13,323 nucleotides of DNA. It comes from JAQBDA01 sp041301185 (GTDB lineage Bacteria > Chloroflexota > Anaerolineae > Anaerolineales > UBA4823). A program made the translations under genes and the position numbers. Under the pieces are notes generated by a model. That model did not search any database and was not told where the DNA came from. It worked only from the letters and a program-made list of their open reading frames with translations. Location of the stretch: positions 1-13,323 of the forward strand of contig JBFYSV010000062.1 in the NCBI GenBank assembly GCA_041301185.1. The letters run 5' to 3'. Positions 1 through 6,985 of the stretch are shown here, piece after piece. The number at the start of each line of letters is the position of its first letter. Position 1 is the first letter of the stretch.

Positions 1-309
1 TCGCCCTATGCCATCGGCTACTTCGGCTTCGCCTACTACAACGAGAACAAGGACCTGCTCACGGCCCTCTCCGTCGATGGCGTTGCACCCACCGCCGAAA
101 CTGCCGAAGACAACTCTTACCCGCTCTCCCGCCCGCTCTTCATCTACTCCGACCCGGCGATCATGCAGAGCAAACCCCAGGTTGGCGCCTTCATCAACTT
201 CTACCTGACCTTCGTCAACGACGAGATCATCGATGTCGGTTACTTCCCCGCCAGCGTTGAAGCCTGGGATGCCGCCAAGCAGGCCTGGCTGGACGCAGCG
301 GGACAATAA
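1..309 (+). CDS. pstS: Phosphate ABC transporter substrate-binding protein PstS, C-terminal fragment
   Basis: This is the last 102 codons of an open frame that enters from the left edge and ends at TAA 307-309. The translation begins SPYAIGYFGFAYYNENKD and later has YPLSRPLFIYSDPA and FINFYLTFVNDEIIDVGYFP. The 'GYFGFAYY' segment followed by 'YPLSRPLFIY' is typical of the second lobe of PstS-type phosphate-binding proteins. PstS is exported and captures inorganic phosphate for delivery to PstC/PstA. The position directly upstream of pstC, pstA, pstB and phoU on the same strand strongly supports the call. The N-terminus, including the signal peptide and most phosphate ligands, lies outside the window, so substrate residues cannot be checked. 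Codon use is GC-rich and like that of the neighbours. Confidence 0.85.
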   Translation, partial: SPYAIGYFGFAYYNENKDLLTALSVDGVAPTAETAEDNSYPLSRPLFIYSDPAIMQSKPQVGAFINFYLTFVNDEIIDVGYFPASVEAWDAAKQAWLDAAGQ

Positions 310-329
310 ATGAACTTGCTTACGGGTAT

Positions 330-365
330 CCAGATTACTTCACCAAGACAGCAACAATAATCTGG
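330..365 (+). promoter_or_regulatory. Inverted repeat shortly after pstS
   Basis: An exact 8-base inverted repeat, CCAGATTA (330-337) and TAATCTGG (358-365), encloses a 20-base loop. It lies 20 bases after the pstS stop. No T-run follows, so a classical intrinsic terminator is not supported. The long loop makes it weaker than the next hairpin. Confidence 0.35.
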
Positions 366-392
366 CTTAGGGGAACCCAGTGAAAACAGTCG

Positions 393-422
393 TGTATTTC
401 GGGTAATTCATCCCGCAATACA
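393..422 (+). promoter_or_regulatory. Hairpin in the pstS-pstC spacer
   Basis: TGTATTTCGGG (393-403) can pair with CCCGCAATACA (412-422) at 10 of 11 positions around an 8-base loop. A further CAGT (387-390) and ACTG (427-430) can pair outside it. The downstream sequence is A-rich rather than T-rich, so Rho-independent termination is unlikely for + strand transcripts. In many operons for binding-protein-dependent transporters, a hairpin behind the binding-protein gene limits read-through or protects the 3' end of that message, so the binding protein is made in excess. That role is inferred here. Confidence 0.45.
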
Positions 423-508
423 AGACACTGCGTGTTAAAAAAAGGTATCATTTATCAAGTGTCTAAACTCCAGAAATCCTCCCTGTATCCTACGAGAGGA
501 ATAATAAA

Positions 509-1453
509 ATGGCAACTATTCCCGCCAGCCCAAAAGAAAATCTGATCTCAGTTCCCAAAATGAGCTTGCGTCGTAAACCCCGCCTGGGGGAGAACACCAT
601 TGAGGTGGTACTCTTCATCAGTGCTGCCACGTCCATCCTGACTACGATCGGCATTGTCTACGAACTCTTTAAAGAATCACTTCTGTTCTTCAGTGAAGTG
701 TCGGTAATTGAATTCTTAACCGGCACCAAATGGCAACCACAGATCGAGGCCTATGGTGTTCTGCCCCTGGTCACAGCCACCCTGATGACGACTTTCATTG
801 GCATGCTGATCGCCCTGCCTTTGGGTTTATTTGTAGCCATTTACCTGAGCGAATACGCCTCCACCCGAGCGCGCAGCATCATCAAGCCGGTGTTGGAAGT
901 GCTGGCGGGCATCCCCACCGTGGTCTACGGCTTCTTTGCCCTGACATTTATCACCCCGTTACTGCGTTCATTGCTTGGTAAAGACGTGGTCGAAGTCTAT
1001 AACACGGCTGCCGCTGGAATCGCGCTGGGCATTCTGATCCTGCCCACGATTGCCACGATGAGCGAAGATGCTCTGAATGCGGTACCGGATGCCCTGCGCC
1101 AGGCAGCCTACGGGCTGGGCGCCACCCGCCTGGAGACTGCCCTGCGGATTGTTGTCCCGGCAGCCATCTCTGGTCTTGCCGCAGCGTTCATCATCGGTAT
1201 CTCGCGTGCCATCGGTGAGACGATGATCGTGGCCCTGGCAGCTGGCGCCGGACCTAACCTGACCCTCAATCCGTTCAAGCCGGCCGAGACGATGACCGGC
1301 TATATCGTACGCATTAGCGGCGGCGACCTGAGTTATGACTCGATCGATTACAACAGCATCTTTGCGATTGGTTTGCTGCTTTTCTTCATCACCCTGACCT
1401 TGAACATCATCAGCCAGCGGATTGTGCGCCGCTTCCGGGAGGAGTACGAATGA
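509..1453 (+). CDS. pstC: Phosphate ABC transporter permease PstC
   Basis: A 314-residue membrane protein, close to the usual PstC length. Hydrophobic segments lie near residues 32-54, 85-113, 130-153, 165-185, 216-245 and 281-302, fitting six membrane spans. The cytoplasmic coupling loop with the EAA-type motif runs through about residues 186-210 (EDALNAVPDALRQAAYGLGA), followed by IGISRAIGETM (229-239), which is typical of PstC/PstA. It pairs with PstA to form the phosphate channel. GAGAGGA at 494-500 sits 8 bases before the ATG and supports this start. The last codon overlaps the start of pstA as ATGA (1450-1453). No defect is seen. Confidence 0.95.
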   Translation: MATIPASPKENLISVPKMSLRRKPRLGENTIEVVLFISAATSILTTIGIVYELFKESLLFFSEVSVIEFLTGTKWQPQIEAYGVLPLVTATLMTTFIGMLIALPLGLFVAIYLSEYASTRARSIIKPVLEVLAGIPTVVYGFFALTFITPLLRSLLGKDVVEVYNTAAAGIALGILILPTIATMSEDALNAVPDALRQAAYGLGATRLETALRIVVPAAISGLAAAFIIGISRAIGETMIVALAAGAGPNLTLNPFKPAETMTGYIVRISGGDLSYDSIDYNSIFAIGLLLFFITLTLNIISQRIVRRFREEYE

Positions 1454-2751
1454 GCGCCAAACCAGCCGGGCAAGGACCCGGAGCCAAGAGATCAAAATAT
1501 CGGGCTGGATTACTGACTACCAGCCCGGGTGAAACCAGCAACTTACCTGCACGCCACCGTGTGGGCACGATCTGGATGGTGATCTTTCAAGCATCTACGA
1601 TCATTGGCATCATTGCCCTGATGACTCTGCTATTCAAGGTCATCAACGACTCGTTTGGTTACGCGATCATTTCTTACAAGACGGAACCTGCCACCCTGGT
1701 GGAATCGGCTACCCCGATCGAGGAACTGACCCAGAATGATTTGATCGCAATTTTGCAAGTCAATCTTACCAGCGGGCGTTATCAAACTATCTTTAAAGAA
1801 ATCGCAGCCGAGGACTTAAGCCAGGAAGAGCTAGTGGATTTAGTCATCACTGAAGTAGCCAAGCCGCAAGTGGCAGCAACTTTCACCTTACTTGAGTCGA
1901 TATTCGAAAAAGAAGAGATCTATCAATACGCCATCGATAACTTCCCGGGTGGGTTTCTGACCTTTCGCAACTGGGTATCGCTCGATTTCGTCACCTCACC
2001 CCAAAGCAGCAACCCACTTGTCGCCGGGGTGCGCAATGCGATTCTGGGATCTCTGTTCACCATTTTTATAGCAATGATATTTTCTTTGCCATTGGGAGTC
2101 ATGTCGGCTATCTATCTCGAAGAGTACGCCCGGGATAATTGGATCAACCGCGTTATCCGTACCAATATCAACAACCTGGCGGGTGTGCCTTCAATCATTT
2201 ATGGTATCCTGGGATTGGCTGTTTTCGTGCGTGTGCTGGAGCCGGTCACCAGCGGGGCAATGTTTGGAATTGGCGACTCCTCCTCCACCGCGAACGGGCG
2301 TACCATCCTCTCCGCTGGGCTAACCCTGGGGTTGCTCGTTCTGCCGCTGGTGATCATCAACGCCCAGGAGGCGATACGATCTGTGCCGCGCTCGCTGCGC
2401 GAAGCCAGCTTGGGGTTAGGCGGCACCAAGTGGCAAACGGTATGGTATCACGTACTGCCCAATGCGATCCCGGGAACATTGACCGGCAGCATCCTGGCGA
2501 TGTCACGGGCAATCGGCGAGACCGCCCCCCTGGTGGTGATCGGGGCATCCACCTTTATCACCTATGACCCAAACAGCCCGTTTTCCAAATTCACTACCCT
2601 TCCCATCCAGATCTACCAGTGGACCGCCCGTCCTCAGGATGTATGGCGCAACCTGGCAGCTGCGGCGATCATCGTACTGCTGATATTGCTGCTGGCGATG
2701 AATGCCATTGCGATCTACCTGCGCAATCGCTACACGCGGAGATTAGCATGA
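1450..2751 (+). CDS. pstA: Phosphate ABC transporter permease PstA, long form with extracytoplasmic insertion
   Basis: A 433-residue permease. The first span is near residues 42-64, and the conserved permease core starts around 193 (GVRNAILGSLFTIFIAMIFS). The coupling loop lies near 307-330 (EAIRSVPRSLREASLGLGG), followed by MSRAIGETAPLV (351-362), the typical PstA/PstC motif. PstA proteins are usually about 280-300 residues. The excess here is a hydrophilic, acidic stretch of roughly 110 residues (about 75-185) between span 1 and span 2, which should face outwards. It contains a helical-looking segment, LSQEELVDLVITEVAKPQ. The start overlaps the pstC stop and the stop overlaps the pstB start, both as ATGA, which implies translational coupling. 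The family call is firm, but the role of the insertion is unknown. Confidence 0.93.
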   Translation: MSAKPAGQGPGAKRSKYRAGLLTTSPGETSNLPARHRVGTIWMVIFQASTIIGIIALMTLLFKVINDSFGYAIISYKTEPATLVESATPIEELTQNDLIAILQVNLTSGRYQTIFKEIAAEDLSQEELVDLVITEVAKPQVAATFTLLESIFEKEEIYQYAIDNFPGGFLTFRNWVSLDFVTSPQSSNPLVAGVRNAILGSLFTIFIAMIFSLPLGVMSAIYLEEYARDNWINRVIRTNINNLAGVPSIIYGILGLAVFVRVLEPVTSGAMFGIGDSSSTANGRTILSAGLTLGLLVLPLVIINAQEAIRSVPRSLREASLGLGGTKWQTVWYHVLPNAIPGTLTGSILAMSRAIGETAPLVVIGASTFITYDPNSPFSKFTTLPIQIYQWTARPQDVWRNLAAAAIIVLLILLLAMNAIAIYLRNRYTRRLA

Positions 2752-3587
2752 ACACCACCCGACCTGAAATCAACCAGAGCATTTCTCTCTTGGACAGAAG
2801 CATGGACCAAAAAGAACAAAACGCCATTGAAGTCAATAACTTGAGCATCTATTATGGCAGCTTCCGGGCAGTGAAAAACATCACCCTGGAAGTACCGCCC
2901 CGCAAGATCACCGCCATTATCGGACCTTCCGGCTGCGGGAAGAGCACCATGCTGCGCTCATTCAATCGCATGAACGAGCTGGTGCCCACCGCCTGGGCGG
3001 AGGGTGAGGTGTTCTTTCAAGGGCAAAACTTGTATGCCCCGGATGTGGACCCGGTGGAAGTGCGCCGGCGGATTGGGATGGTTTTCCAGAAGCCCAACCC
3101 CTTCCCCAAGAGCATCTTCGACAATATCGCCTGGGGGGCGAAAATTAATGGCTTTAAAGGCAAGAAATCTGAGCTGGACGAATTGGTCACTGAATCATTG
3201 AAAAGCGCTGCCCTGTGGGATGAAGTGCATGATAAACTTGACCAGAGCGGCCTGTCTCTATCTGGGGGTCAGCAGCAGCGCCTGTGCATCGCCCGCACGA
3301 TCGCGGTGAAACCAGACATCATCTTAATGGATGAACCCTGCTCGGCGCTTGACCCGATCGCCACGCTGAAAATCGAGGAGCTGATGCGTGAGCTGTCTAC
3401 AGAGTACACCATCATTATCGTCACCCATAATATGCAGCAGGCAGCTCGTGTATCGGATTACACCGCATTCTTCACCATGGACGAAGACCGGGCAGGTTAC
3501 TTGATGGAGTATGGCGAAACGACGCAAATCTTCACCAACCCCAAAGAGCAAGTTACCGAAGACTATATTACCGGTCGGTTCGGATAA
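2748..3587 (+). CDS. pstB: Phosphate ABC transporter ATP-binding protein PstB
   Basis: A 279-residue ABC ATPase that powers phosphate import through PstC/PstA. Visible motifs are Walker A GPSGCGKST (59-67), a Q-loop in MVFQKPNPFP (Q114), the signature LSGGQQQR (171-178), Walker B IILMDEP (191-197) followed by the PstB-typical CSALDP, and the H-loop histidine in VTHNMQ (H227). The frame is open upstream to 2619. ATG 2748 is preferred because it overlaps the pstA stop as ATGA and leaves a normal-sized protein. A second in-frame ATG at 2802 would give about 261 residues, nearer the common length, and remains possible. All catalytic elements are intact. Confidence 0.96.
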   Translation: MNTTRPEINQSISLLDRSMDQKEQNAIEVNNLSIYYGSFRAVKNITLEVPPRKITAIIGPSGCGKSTMLRSFNRMNELVPTAWAEGEVFFQGQNLYAPDVDPVEVRRRIGMVFQKPNPFPKSIFDNIAWGAKINGFKGKKSELDELVTESLKSAALWDEVHDKLDQSGLSLSGGQQQRLCIARTIAVKPDIILMDEPCSALDPIATLKIEELMRELSTEYTIIIVTHNMQQAARVSDYTAFFTMDEDRAGYLMEYGETTQIFTNPKEQVTEDYITGRFG

Positions 3588-3599
3588 AGGGAGGCAAAC

Positions 3600-4301
3600 A
3601 TGACCAGAGAGACATTGGATCGCAAGATCCAGCACCTGCGGGACGAGATCCTGGTGCTGGATAGCATGGTGCAGGACTCCCTGACGCAATCGGTGCTGGC
3701 GCTCAGGAAACAGGATGTGCAGCTTGCTCATCAGATCTACGATCAAGATAAGACAATCAATGCCAAGCGATTTGAGATCGAAAACGAGGTAATCACCACC
3801 ATCGCACTACAACAGCCCATCATGGCAGGCGACCTGCGCCTGCTGGCCTCCATCCTGGAAGTGGCTGGCGAGCTGGAGCGGATGGGTGATTATGCCAAGG
3901 GCATTGCTCATATCGTCACCATGATCGGCAAAGAGCCCCTGATCAAGCCGCTGATTGACATCCCACGCATGGCAGAGATCTCGATCAGCATGCTGCACCG
4001 GGCGGTGGGCGCATTCATCGCCGTGGACGCCGAGACTGCCCGTAAAATCCCCGACGAAGACGATGAGGTGGATAACCTGTACAACCAGGTCTACCGCGAG
4101 CTGGTGACGATCATGTTCGCAAATCCCAAGGCAATCGACCAGGGCAACTACCTGATGTGGGCTGCCCACAATCTGGAGCGCCTGGCGGACCGGGTGACCA
4201 ATATCTGCGAGCGCACGATCTATGTCGCCAGCGGGCAGCTAAAAGAGCTTTCCAGCTCTGATGATGAAGCCCTCAAGCATACTTACTCGGGTGGCAAATG
4301 A
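3600..4301 (+). CDS. phoU: Phosphate signalling and uptake regulator PhoU
   Basis: A 233-residue all-helical protein, the normal length for PhoU, with two related three-helix halves. Each half carries the expected metal-binding type motif: ELERMGDYAKGIAH (91-104) and NLERLADRVTNICER (191-205). PhoU acts in the cytoplasm, linking the Pst transporter to the PhoR/PhoB-type phosphate response and restraining uptake when phosphate is plentiful. GGGAGG at 3589-3594, five bases before the ATG, is a strong ribosome site. Together with the 12-base gap after pstB it fits the same transcript. No phoR/phoB pair is in the window. The stop overlaps the next gene as ATGA. Confidence 0.95.
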   Translation: MTRETLDRKIQHLRDEILVLDSMVQDSLTQSVLALRKQDVQLAHQIYDQDKTINAKRFEIENEVITTIALQQPIMAGDLRLLASILEVAGELERMGDYAKGIAHIVTMIGKEPLIKPLIDIPRMAEISISMLHRAVGAFIAVDAETARKIPDEDDEVDNLYNQVYRELVTIMFANPKAIDQGNYLMWAAHNLERLADRVTNICERTIYVASGQLKELSSSDDEALKHTYSGGK

Positions 4302-4714
4302 GGCGTAACGTGCTGTTTTTATGCACGGGTAACTCGTGCCGCTCTCAGATGGCAGAGGCAATTGCCAACGCCCGCCTGGCAGATCGCTGGCGGGCGTACA
4401 GCGCCGGCACCCAGCCGGCAGGCTACGTGCACCCCAAAGCCATCCAGGTTCTGGCAGAGATCGGCATCCAGCATGATGGGCGCTCCAAGCACGCCGATGA
4501 GCTGCGCGGGGTAGATTTTGACCTGGTGGTGACAGTGTGCGATTCGGCGGCGGAAGAATGCCCGCTGTGGCTGGGTCCCGGCATCCGGGTGCATTACAGC
4601 TTCCCCGACCCGGCAAAAGCGGCAGGCAGGGAAGACGAAGTGCTGGGGGTCTTCCGCCAGGTGCGGGATGCGATCGTCGAGCAGATACCGGGGCTACTTT
4701 CCAAAGAGAGTTAG
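4298..4714 (+). CDS. arsC: Arsenate reductase, thioredoxin-coupled (low-molecular-weight phosphatase fold)
   Basis: A 138-residue protein starting in the ATGA overlap with phoU. Its N-terminus VLFLCTGNSCRSQMAEA carries the CX5R phosphate loop with Cys9 and Arg15. TVCDSAAEECP supplies Cys81 and Cys88, and FPDPA supplies Asp104. This set, with a length of about 139, matches the Bacillus-type ArsC, where Cys10, Cys82 and Cys89 pass the disulfide to thioredoxin. Plain tyrosine phosphatases of the fold lack the second and third redox cysteines in this spacing. The enzyme would reduce arsenate to arsenite. Its place at the end of a phosphate uptake operon makes sense because Pst also imports arsenate. 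No arsR or arsenite pump is in the window. A phosphatase role is the main alternative. Confidence 0.85.
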   Translation: MRRNVLFLCTGNSCRSQMAEAIANARLADRWRAYSAGTQPAGYVHPKAIQVLAEIGIQHDGRSKHADELRGVDFDLVVTVCDSAAEECPLWLGPGIRVHYSFPDPAKAAGREDEVLGVFRQVRDAIVEQIPGLLSKES

Positions 4715-4735
4715 TATAAAGGTTAAATTGTGGTG

Positions 4736-6298
4736 TTAATCGCAATTATCCCGGGAAGTTCGCCGGTCGCGGATATCGATCACCTGACGCCACAAGCGGT
4801 GCGAAGTGAAGTAGGTATTCTCATCGGGCAACAAGGGCAGGTCCGTCCCGAAATATCCGTTGAGCACCACCCGGAACGTGTTCACCGGCGTGATGGTGGG
4901 GTAAAGCACGGCTGGATCAATGCCGGGCAGGTAATAGGCGTTCAAGATCGAGGTGCGCTCCCACAGGCAGGTGCTGTAAGGCGAGCTCCAATCCAGGCCT
5001 GAGCCCGGGCCGTGGTCTGCCTGGAGGATGATCACCGGTGGCGTCTCGGAATTTGCCAGCAGGGAATCGACCACCTGCTGCACCTGGAGGTTGACAAAGC
5101 GCACCTGCCCGGGATAACCCTCCAGGTACTCTTCGAGCGTGCCTTTATAATCATCGCCGTCATTCATCGAATAGGGATAGGTTGGCTGGATGGCCTGCCC
5201 AGTCTCATCGAAAACAAACGGCGGGTGGGGGGAGACGATATGGGCAAAGACCAGCTTGGGACCCGGCAGGCGGTACGCTTCCTGGAGAGATGTAAAAGTA
5301 TCCGTAACCCGCTTGCGGTGGGCGGCATAGCTCTGCGGCGGGGCGTCCAGATTCAGATAAGATCCGACGACTTCATAGGGTGACCCAGATAAGAGCAAGC
5401 CTTCGAACCCGGTCAGGGTTGACCAGGGGGATAAGACCGCATCTGGCGCGAGGTCGTCGGTGTGGTAAAAACCGCTCTCGTTGATCACAAAACGGTAGCC
5501 GCAAGCCCTTAACTTCTCCAGCAAGGCATTGTGAGCGATGAGATCCTTGAAATAGACGGCATCCCGTTGCGACCCGCCGGGTGGATCGATAAACGAGAAG
5601 TTGAGCGAGGAGGAGATAGAGAAGACGGTCTGCATATAATTGCTGTGGCTCTCGCCAGCCAGGTAGAAACCCTTCTCTTGCAGACCGTCCAGGAACGGCT
5701 GGTTATCGAGGCCGAAGCGCTCAGCAAGCACATCCGACCGGGCATACCCATCCAGGACGATATAGTAGATATCCGGAGATACGGAGCAATCCAGGGAGCT
5801 TTCCTCAGAAACCGGCCTGGGAAGGCTAGCAGCCGCTCTGCCCGCGGCGCGGACCGAAAGCTCCTGGCTCAGGATGGTGTACAGCGGCGCGGCAAGGGCG
5901 ATCAGGAACAGCAGGTTGAGAAAAGGGGTTAGCCATACCAGGCGGCGCAGGCGCCGCCAGACGGGTTTTGTACACAGCAGCACCAGCAGCAGCCCCCAGG
6001 CGACCAGGAATACCTCCTGGTAGAGGAGCTCATACAGGATCGGGAACTTCTCCAGGCTGAAGCGCACCAGGTGCCCGAATGAGAAGAAGAACAGTAAAAC
6101 CAGGAAAACAAGGTAGGCGGCATACTGCCAATCCCGGGTAAGGGCGTAGAAAAGGAGCATGCCGGCAGCTGCCAGCAGGAATAGCGCAATCGCCGGTCGC
6201 AAGGCCTGGGCCGGGTCGAGCTGGTCCAGGTTGACCGACAGGGGGGTGAGGATCACGTACAGGATGAAGAGAAATGGGTAGAAAGGCAGGCGTTTCAA
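4736..6298 (-). CDS. Membrane-anchored alkaline-phosphatase/sulfatase superfamily protein
   Basis: A 520-residue protein. About five hydrophobic segments (near residues 6-22, 34-53, 58-80, 91-110, 122-142) precede a large domain that should lie outside the membrane. That domain shows the metal-site pattern of the superfamily: PDIYYIVLDGYARSD (Asp176, Asp183), a possible nucleophile Thr224 in SNYMQTVFS, HIVSPHPPF with His358, and ILQADHGPG with Asp428/His429. Such proteins hydrolyse or transfer phosphate or sulfate esters, for example on lipids or glycans; the substrate here cannot be read from sequence. The start is TTG, complementary to 6296-6298, chosen because GGGAG lies five bases upstream and no early ATG exists. 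It converges on arsC with a 21-base gap. The family call is good but the specific function is open. Confidence 0.8.
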   Translation of the reverse strand: MKRLPFYPFLFILYVILTPLSVNLDQLDPAQALRPAIALFLLAAAGMLLFYALTRDWQYAAYLVFLVLLFFFSFGHLVRFSLEKFPILYELLYQEVFLVAWGLLLVLLCTKPVWRRLRRLVWLTPFLNLLFLIALAAPLYTILSQELSVRAAGRAAASLPRPVSEESSLDCSVSPDIYYIVLDGYARSDVLAERFGLDNQPFLDGLQEKGFYLAGESHSNYMQTVFSISSSLNFSFIDPPGGSQRDAVYFKDLIAHNALLEKLRACGYRFVINESGFYHTDDLAPDAVLSPWSTLTGFEGLLLSGSPYEVVGSYLNLDAPPQSYAAHRKRVTDTFTSLQEAYRLPGPKLVFAHIVSPHPPFVFDETGQAIQPTYPYSMNDGDDYKGTLEEYLEGYPGQVRFVNLQVQQVVDSLLANSETPPVIILQADHGPGSGLDWSSPYSTCLWERTSILNAYYLPGIDPAVLYPTITPVNTFRVVLNGYFGTDLPLLPDENTYFTSHRLWRQVIDIRDRRTSRDNCD

Positions 6299-6303
6299 GG
6301 CAG

Positions 6304-6308
6304 CTCCC
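6304..6308 (-). promoter_or_regulatory. Ribosome binding site supporting a TTG start
   Basis: On the minus strand, GGGAG lies five bases before TTG (6298-6296). The first residues after it (KRLPFYPFLFILY) form a natural positively charged membrane start, so the TTG is likely the true start. Confidence 0.6.
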
Positions 6309-6379
6309 GTTGCGACTTGATTCGACCTGGCAGGTTGTCAGGTTGAGGGGTTAATTTTACCGCGCATATCGATGTGCCG

Positions 6380-6408
6380 GTAAAGACGCCCCGGCGGGGC
6401 GTCTCTAC
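6380..6408. repeat. Palindromic dispersed repeat, copy 1
   Basis: A 29-base hairpin with 13-base arms, GTAAAGACGCCCC (6380-6392) and GGGGCGTCTCTAC (6396-6408), a GGC loop and one mismatched pair. The outer ends (GTARAGACGC...GCGTCTCTAC) are shared with copy 2 at 6442-6469, while the centre differs. This type of GTAGAGACG-ended palindrome is, from memory, common in the intergenic regions of cyanobacteria and some Chloroflexota. Confidence 0.75.
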
Positions 6409-6441
6409 GTTTCTCCGGACATCGAGGCAACCTATATGCCG

Positions 6442-6469
6442 GTAGAGACGCAGCATGCTGCGTCTCTAC
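6442..6469. repeat. Palindromic dispersed repeat, copy 2 (perfect palindrome)
   Basis: A perfect 28-base palindrome whose half is GTAGAGACGCAGCA (6442-6455). The preceding bases TGCCG (6437-6441) also precede copy 1 (6375-6379), so the repeat unit is slightly longer than the hairpin. The centre (GCAGCATGCTGC) differs from that of copy 1 while the outer arms are kept. Confidence 0.8.
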
Positions 6470-6614
6470 GACCATGGGATAGGTTCGGAGTATAAGCCCG
6501 CGGCGGTTGTCCGTTTTCTGCGTATATAATTATGACAAATCAAGGAAATTTATCATTTGCCCAAACTAGCTAAAGATTGTACACTTATACTGTTTAAGGA
6601 AAAACGGAGGAAAA

Positions 6615-6977
6615 ATGCGCGCAGTCAAAGTCATCACCTACATTGTCGCAGCCATCCTGATCTTCTTTGGCGTATTGTTCATCTGGGGAGCGTTCAGCCC
6701 GCAAGGCTCCACCGGCTGGATCGGGGTGGGTATTGTCACGGTTGGAATCGGGTTGGCGCTGATCTATTTCGCCAGCCAGGTCAAGACCAAGCCGGGTGAT
6801 ACCAACGTCACCCTGAATATCGACCTGCCGGCAGATGTGAAGATGGATGAGTTCAAATGCCAGAGCTGCGGCGGGGCGCTGACGATGGATAATATCCAGA
6901 TGGTTGCCGGCGCGCCGGTGGTCAACTGCCCGTATTGCAAGAGCGTCTACCAGCTCAAAGAAGAACCCAAGTGGTAA
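6615..6977 (+). CDS. Small membrane protein with a C-terminal zinc-ribbon-like domain
   Basis: A 120-residue protein of unknown function. Two hydrophobic segments (about residues 6-27 and 35-54) form a membrane hairpin. A linker follows, then a four-cysteine module with KCQSC (Cys82, Cys85) and NCPYC (Cys105, Cys108), the CXXC...CXXC pattern of a small zinc ribbon. With both spans crossing, the ribbon and the N-terminus lie on the same side, most likely the cytoplasm, given R/K at the N-terminus. GGAGG at 6606-6610 is a good ribosome site. The gene ends 8 bases before the next, so the two are probably co-transcribed. A role as a helper or partner of the following membrane proteins is inferred from position only. 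Confidence 0.75.
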   Translation: MRAVKVITYIVAAILIFFGVLFIWGAFSPQGSTGWIGVGIVTVGIGLALIYFASQVKTKPGDTNVTLNIDLPADVKMDEFKCQSCGGALTMDNIQMVAGAPVVNCPYCKSVYQLKEEPKW

Positions 6978-6985
6978 CCCGGACT

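Larger units (their letters stand above)
6299..6614. other. Divergent intergenic region with two palindromic repeats
   Basis: These 316 bases separate the minus-strand sulfatase-like gene from the plus-strand gene at 6615, so promoters for both directions should lie here. The middle part holds two palindromic repeats (listed separately). The right part (6520-6605) is AT-rich compared with the flanks, which fits a promoter for the plus strand, and GGAGG at 6606-6610 is the ribosome site of the next gene. A TATAAT at 6525-6530 has no convincing -35 partner. No RNA gene or small coding frame with good support is seen. Confidence 0.6.

Noticed and set aside
310..508. Pho-box-like operator ahead of pstC
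   Set aside because: I found no convincing direct repeat of a known Pho-box type. The operon promoter is more likely ahead of pstS, outside the window.
2619..2747. Upstream extension of the pstB reading frame
   Set aside because: It overlaps the conserved end of pstA in another frame. ATG 2748 in the ATGA overlap gives a normal PstB.
4715..4735. Bidirectional terminator between arsC and the convergent gene
   Set aside because: The 21-base gap holds no stem-loop with a T-run.
6380..6469. CRISPR-like repeats
   Set aside because: There are only two copies, each palindromic over its whole length and with differing centres. There are no regular spacers and no cas genes.
6525..6530. TATAAT as a -10 promoter element for the 6615 gene
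   Set aside because: The nearest -35-like TTGTCC (6507-6512) is only 12 bases away and no extended -10 is present. It is not supported as a promoter from sequence alone.
6557..6799. 80-residue frame overlapping the small zinc-ribbon gene
   Set aside because: It has no ribosome site and no plausible protein pattern. The frame at 6615 has GGAGG and clear membrane and CXXC motifs.
6935..6985. Upstream extension of the first tailed membrane protein
   Set aside because: It overlaps the conserved CPYC end of the zinc-ribbon gene. The signal peptide begins at ATG 6986.
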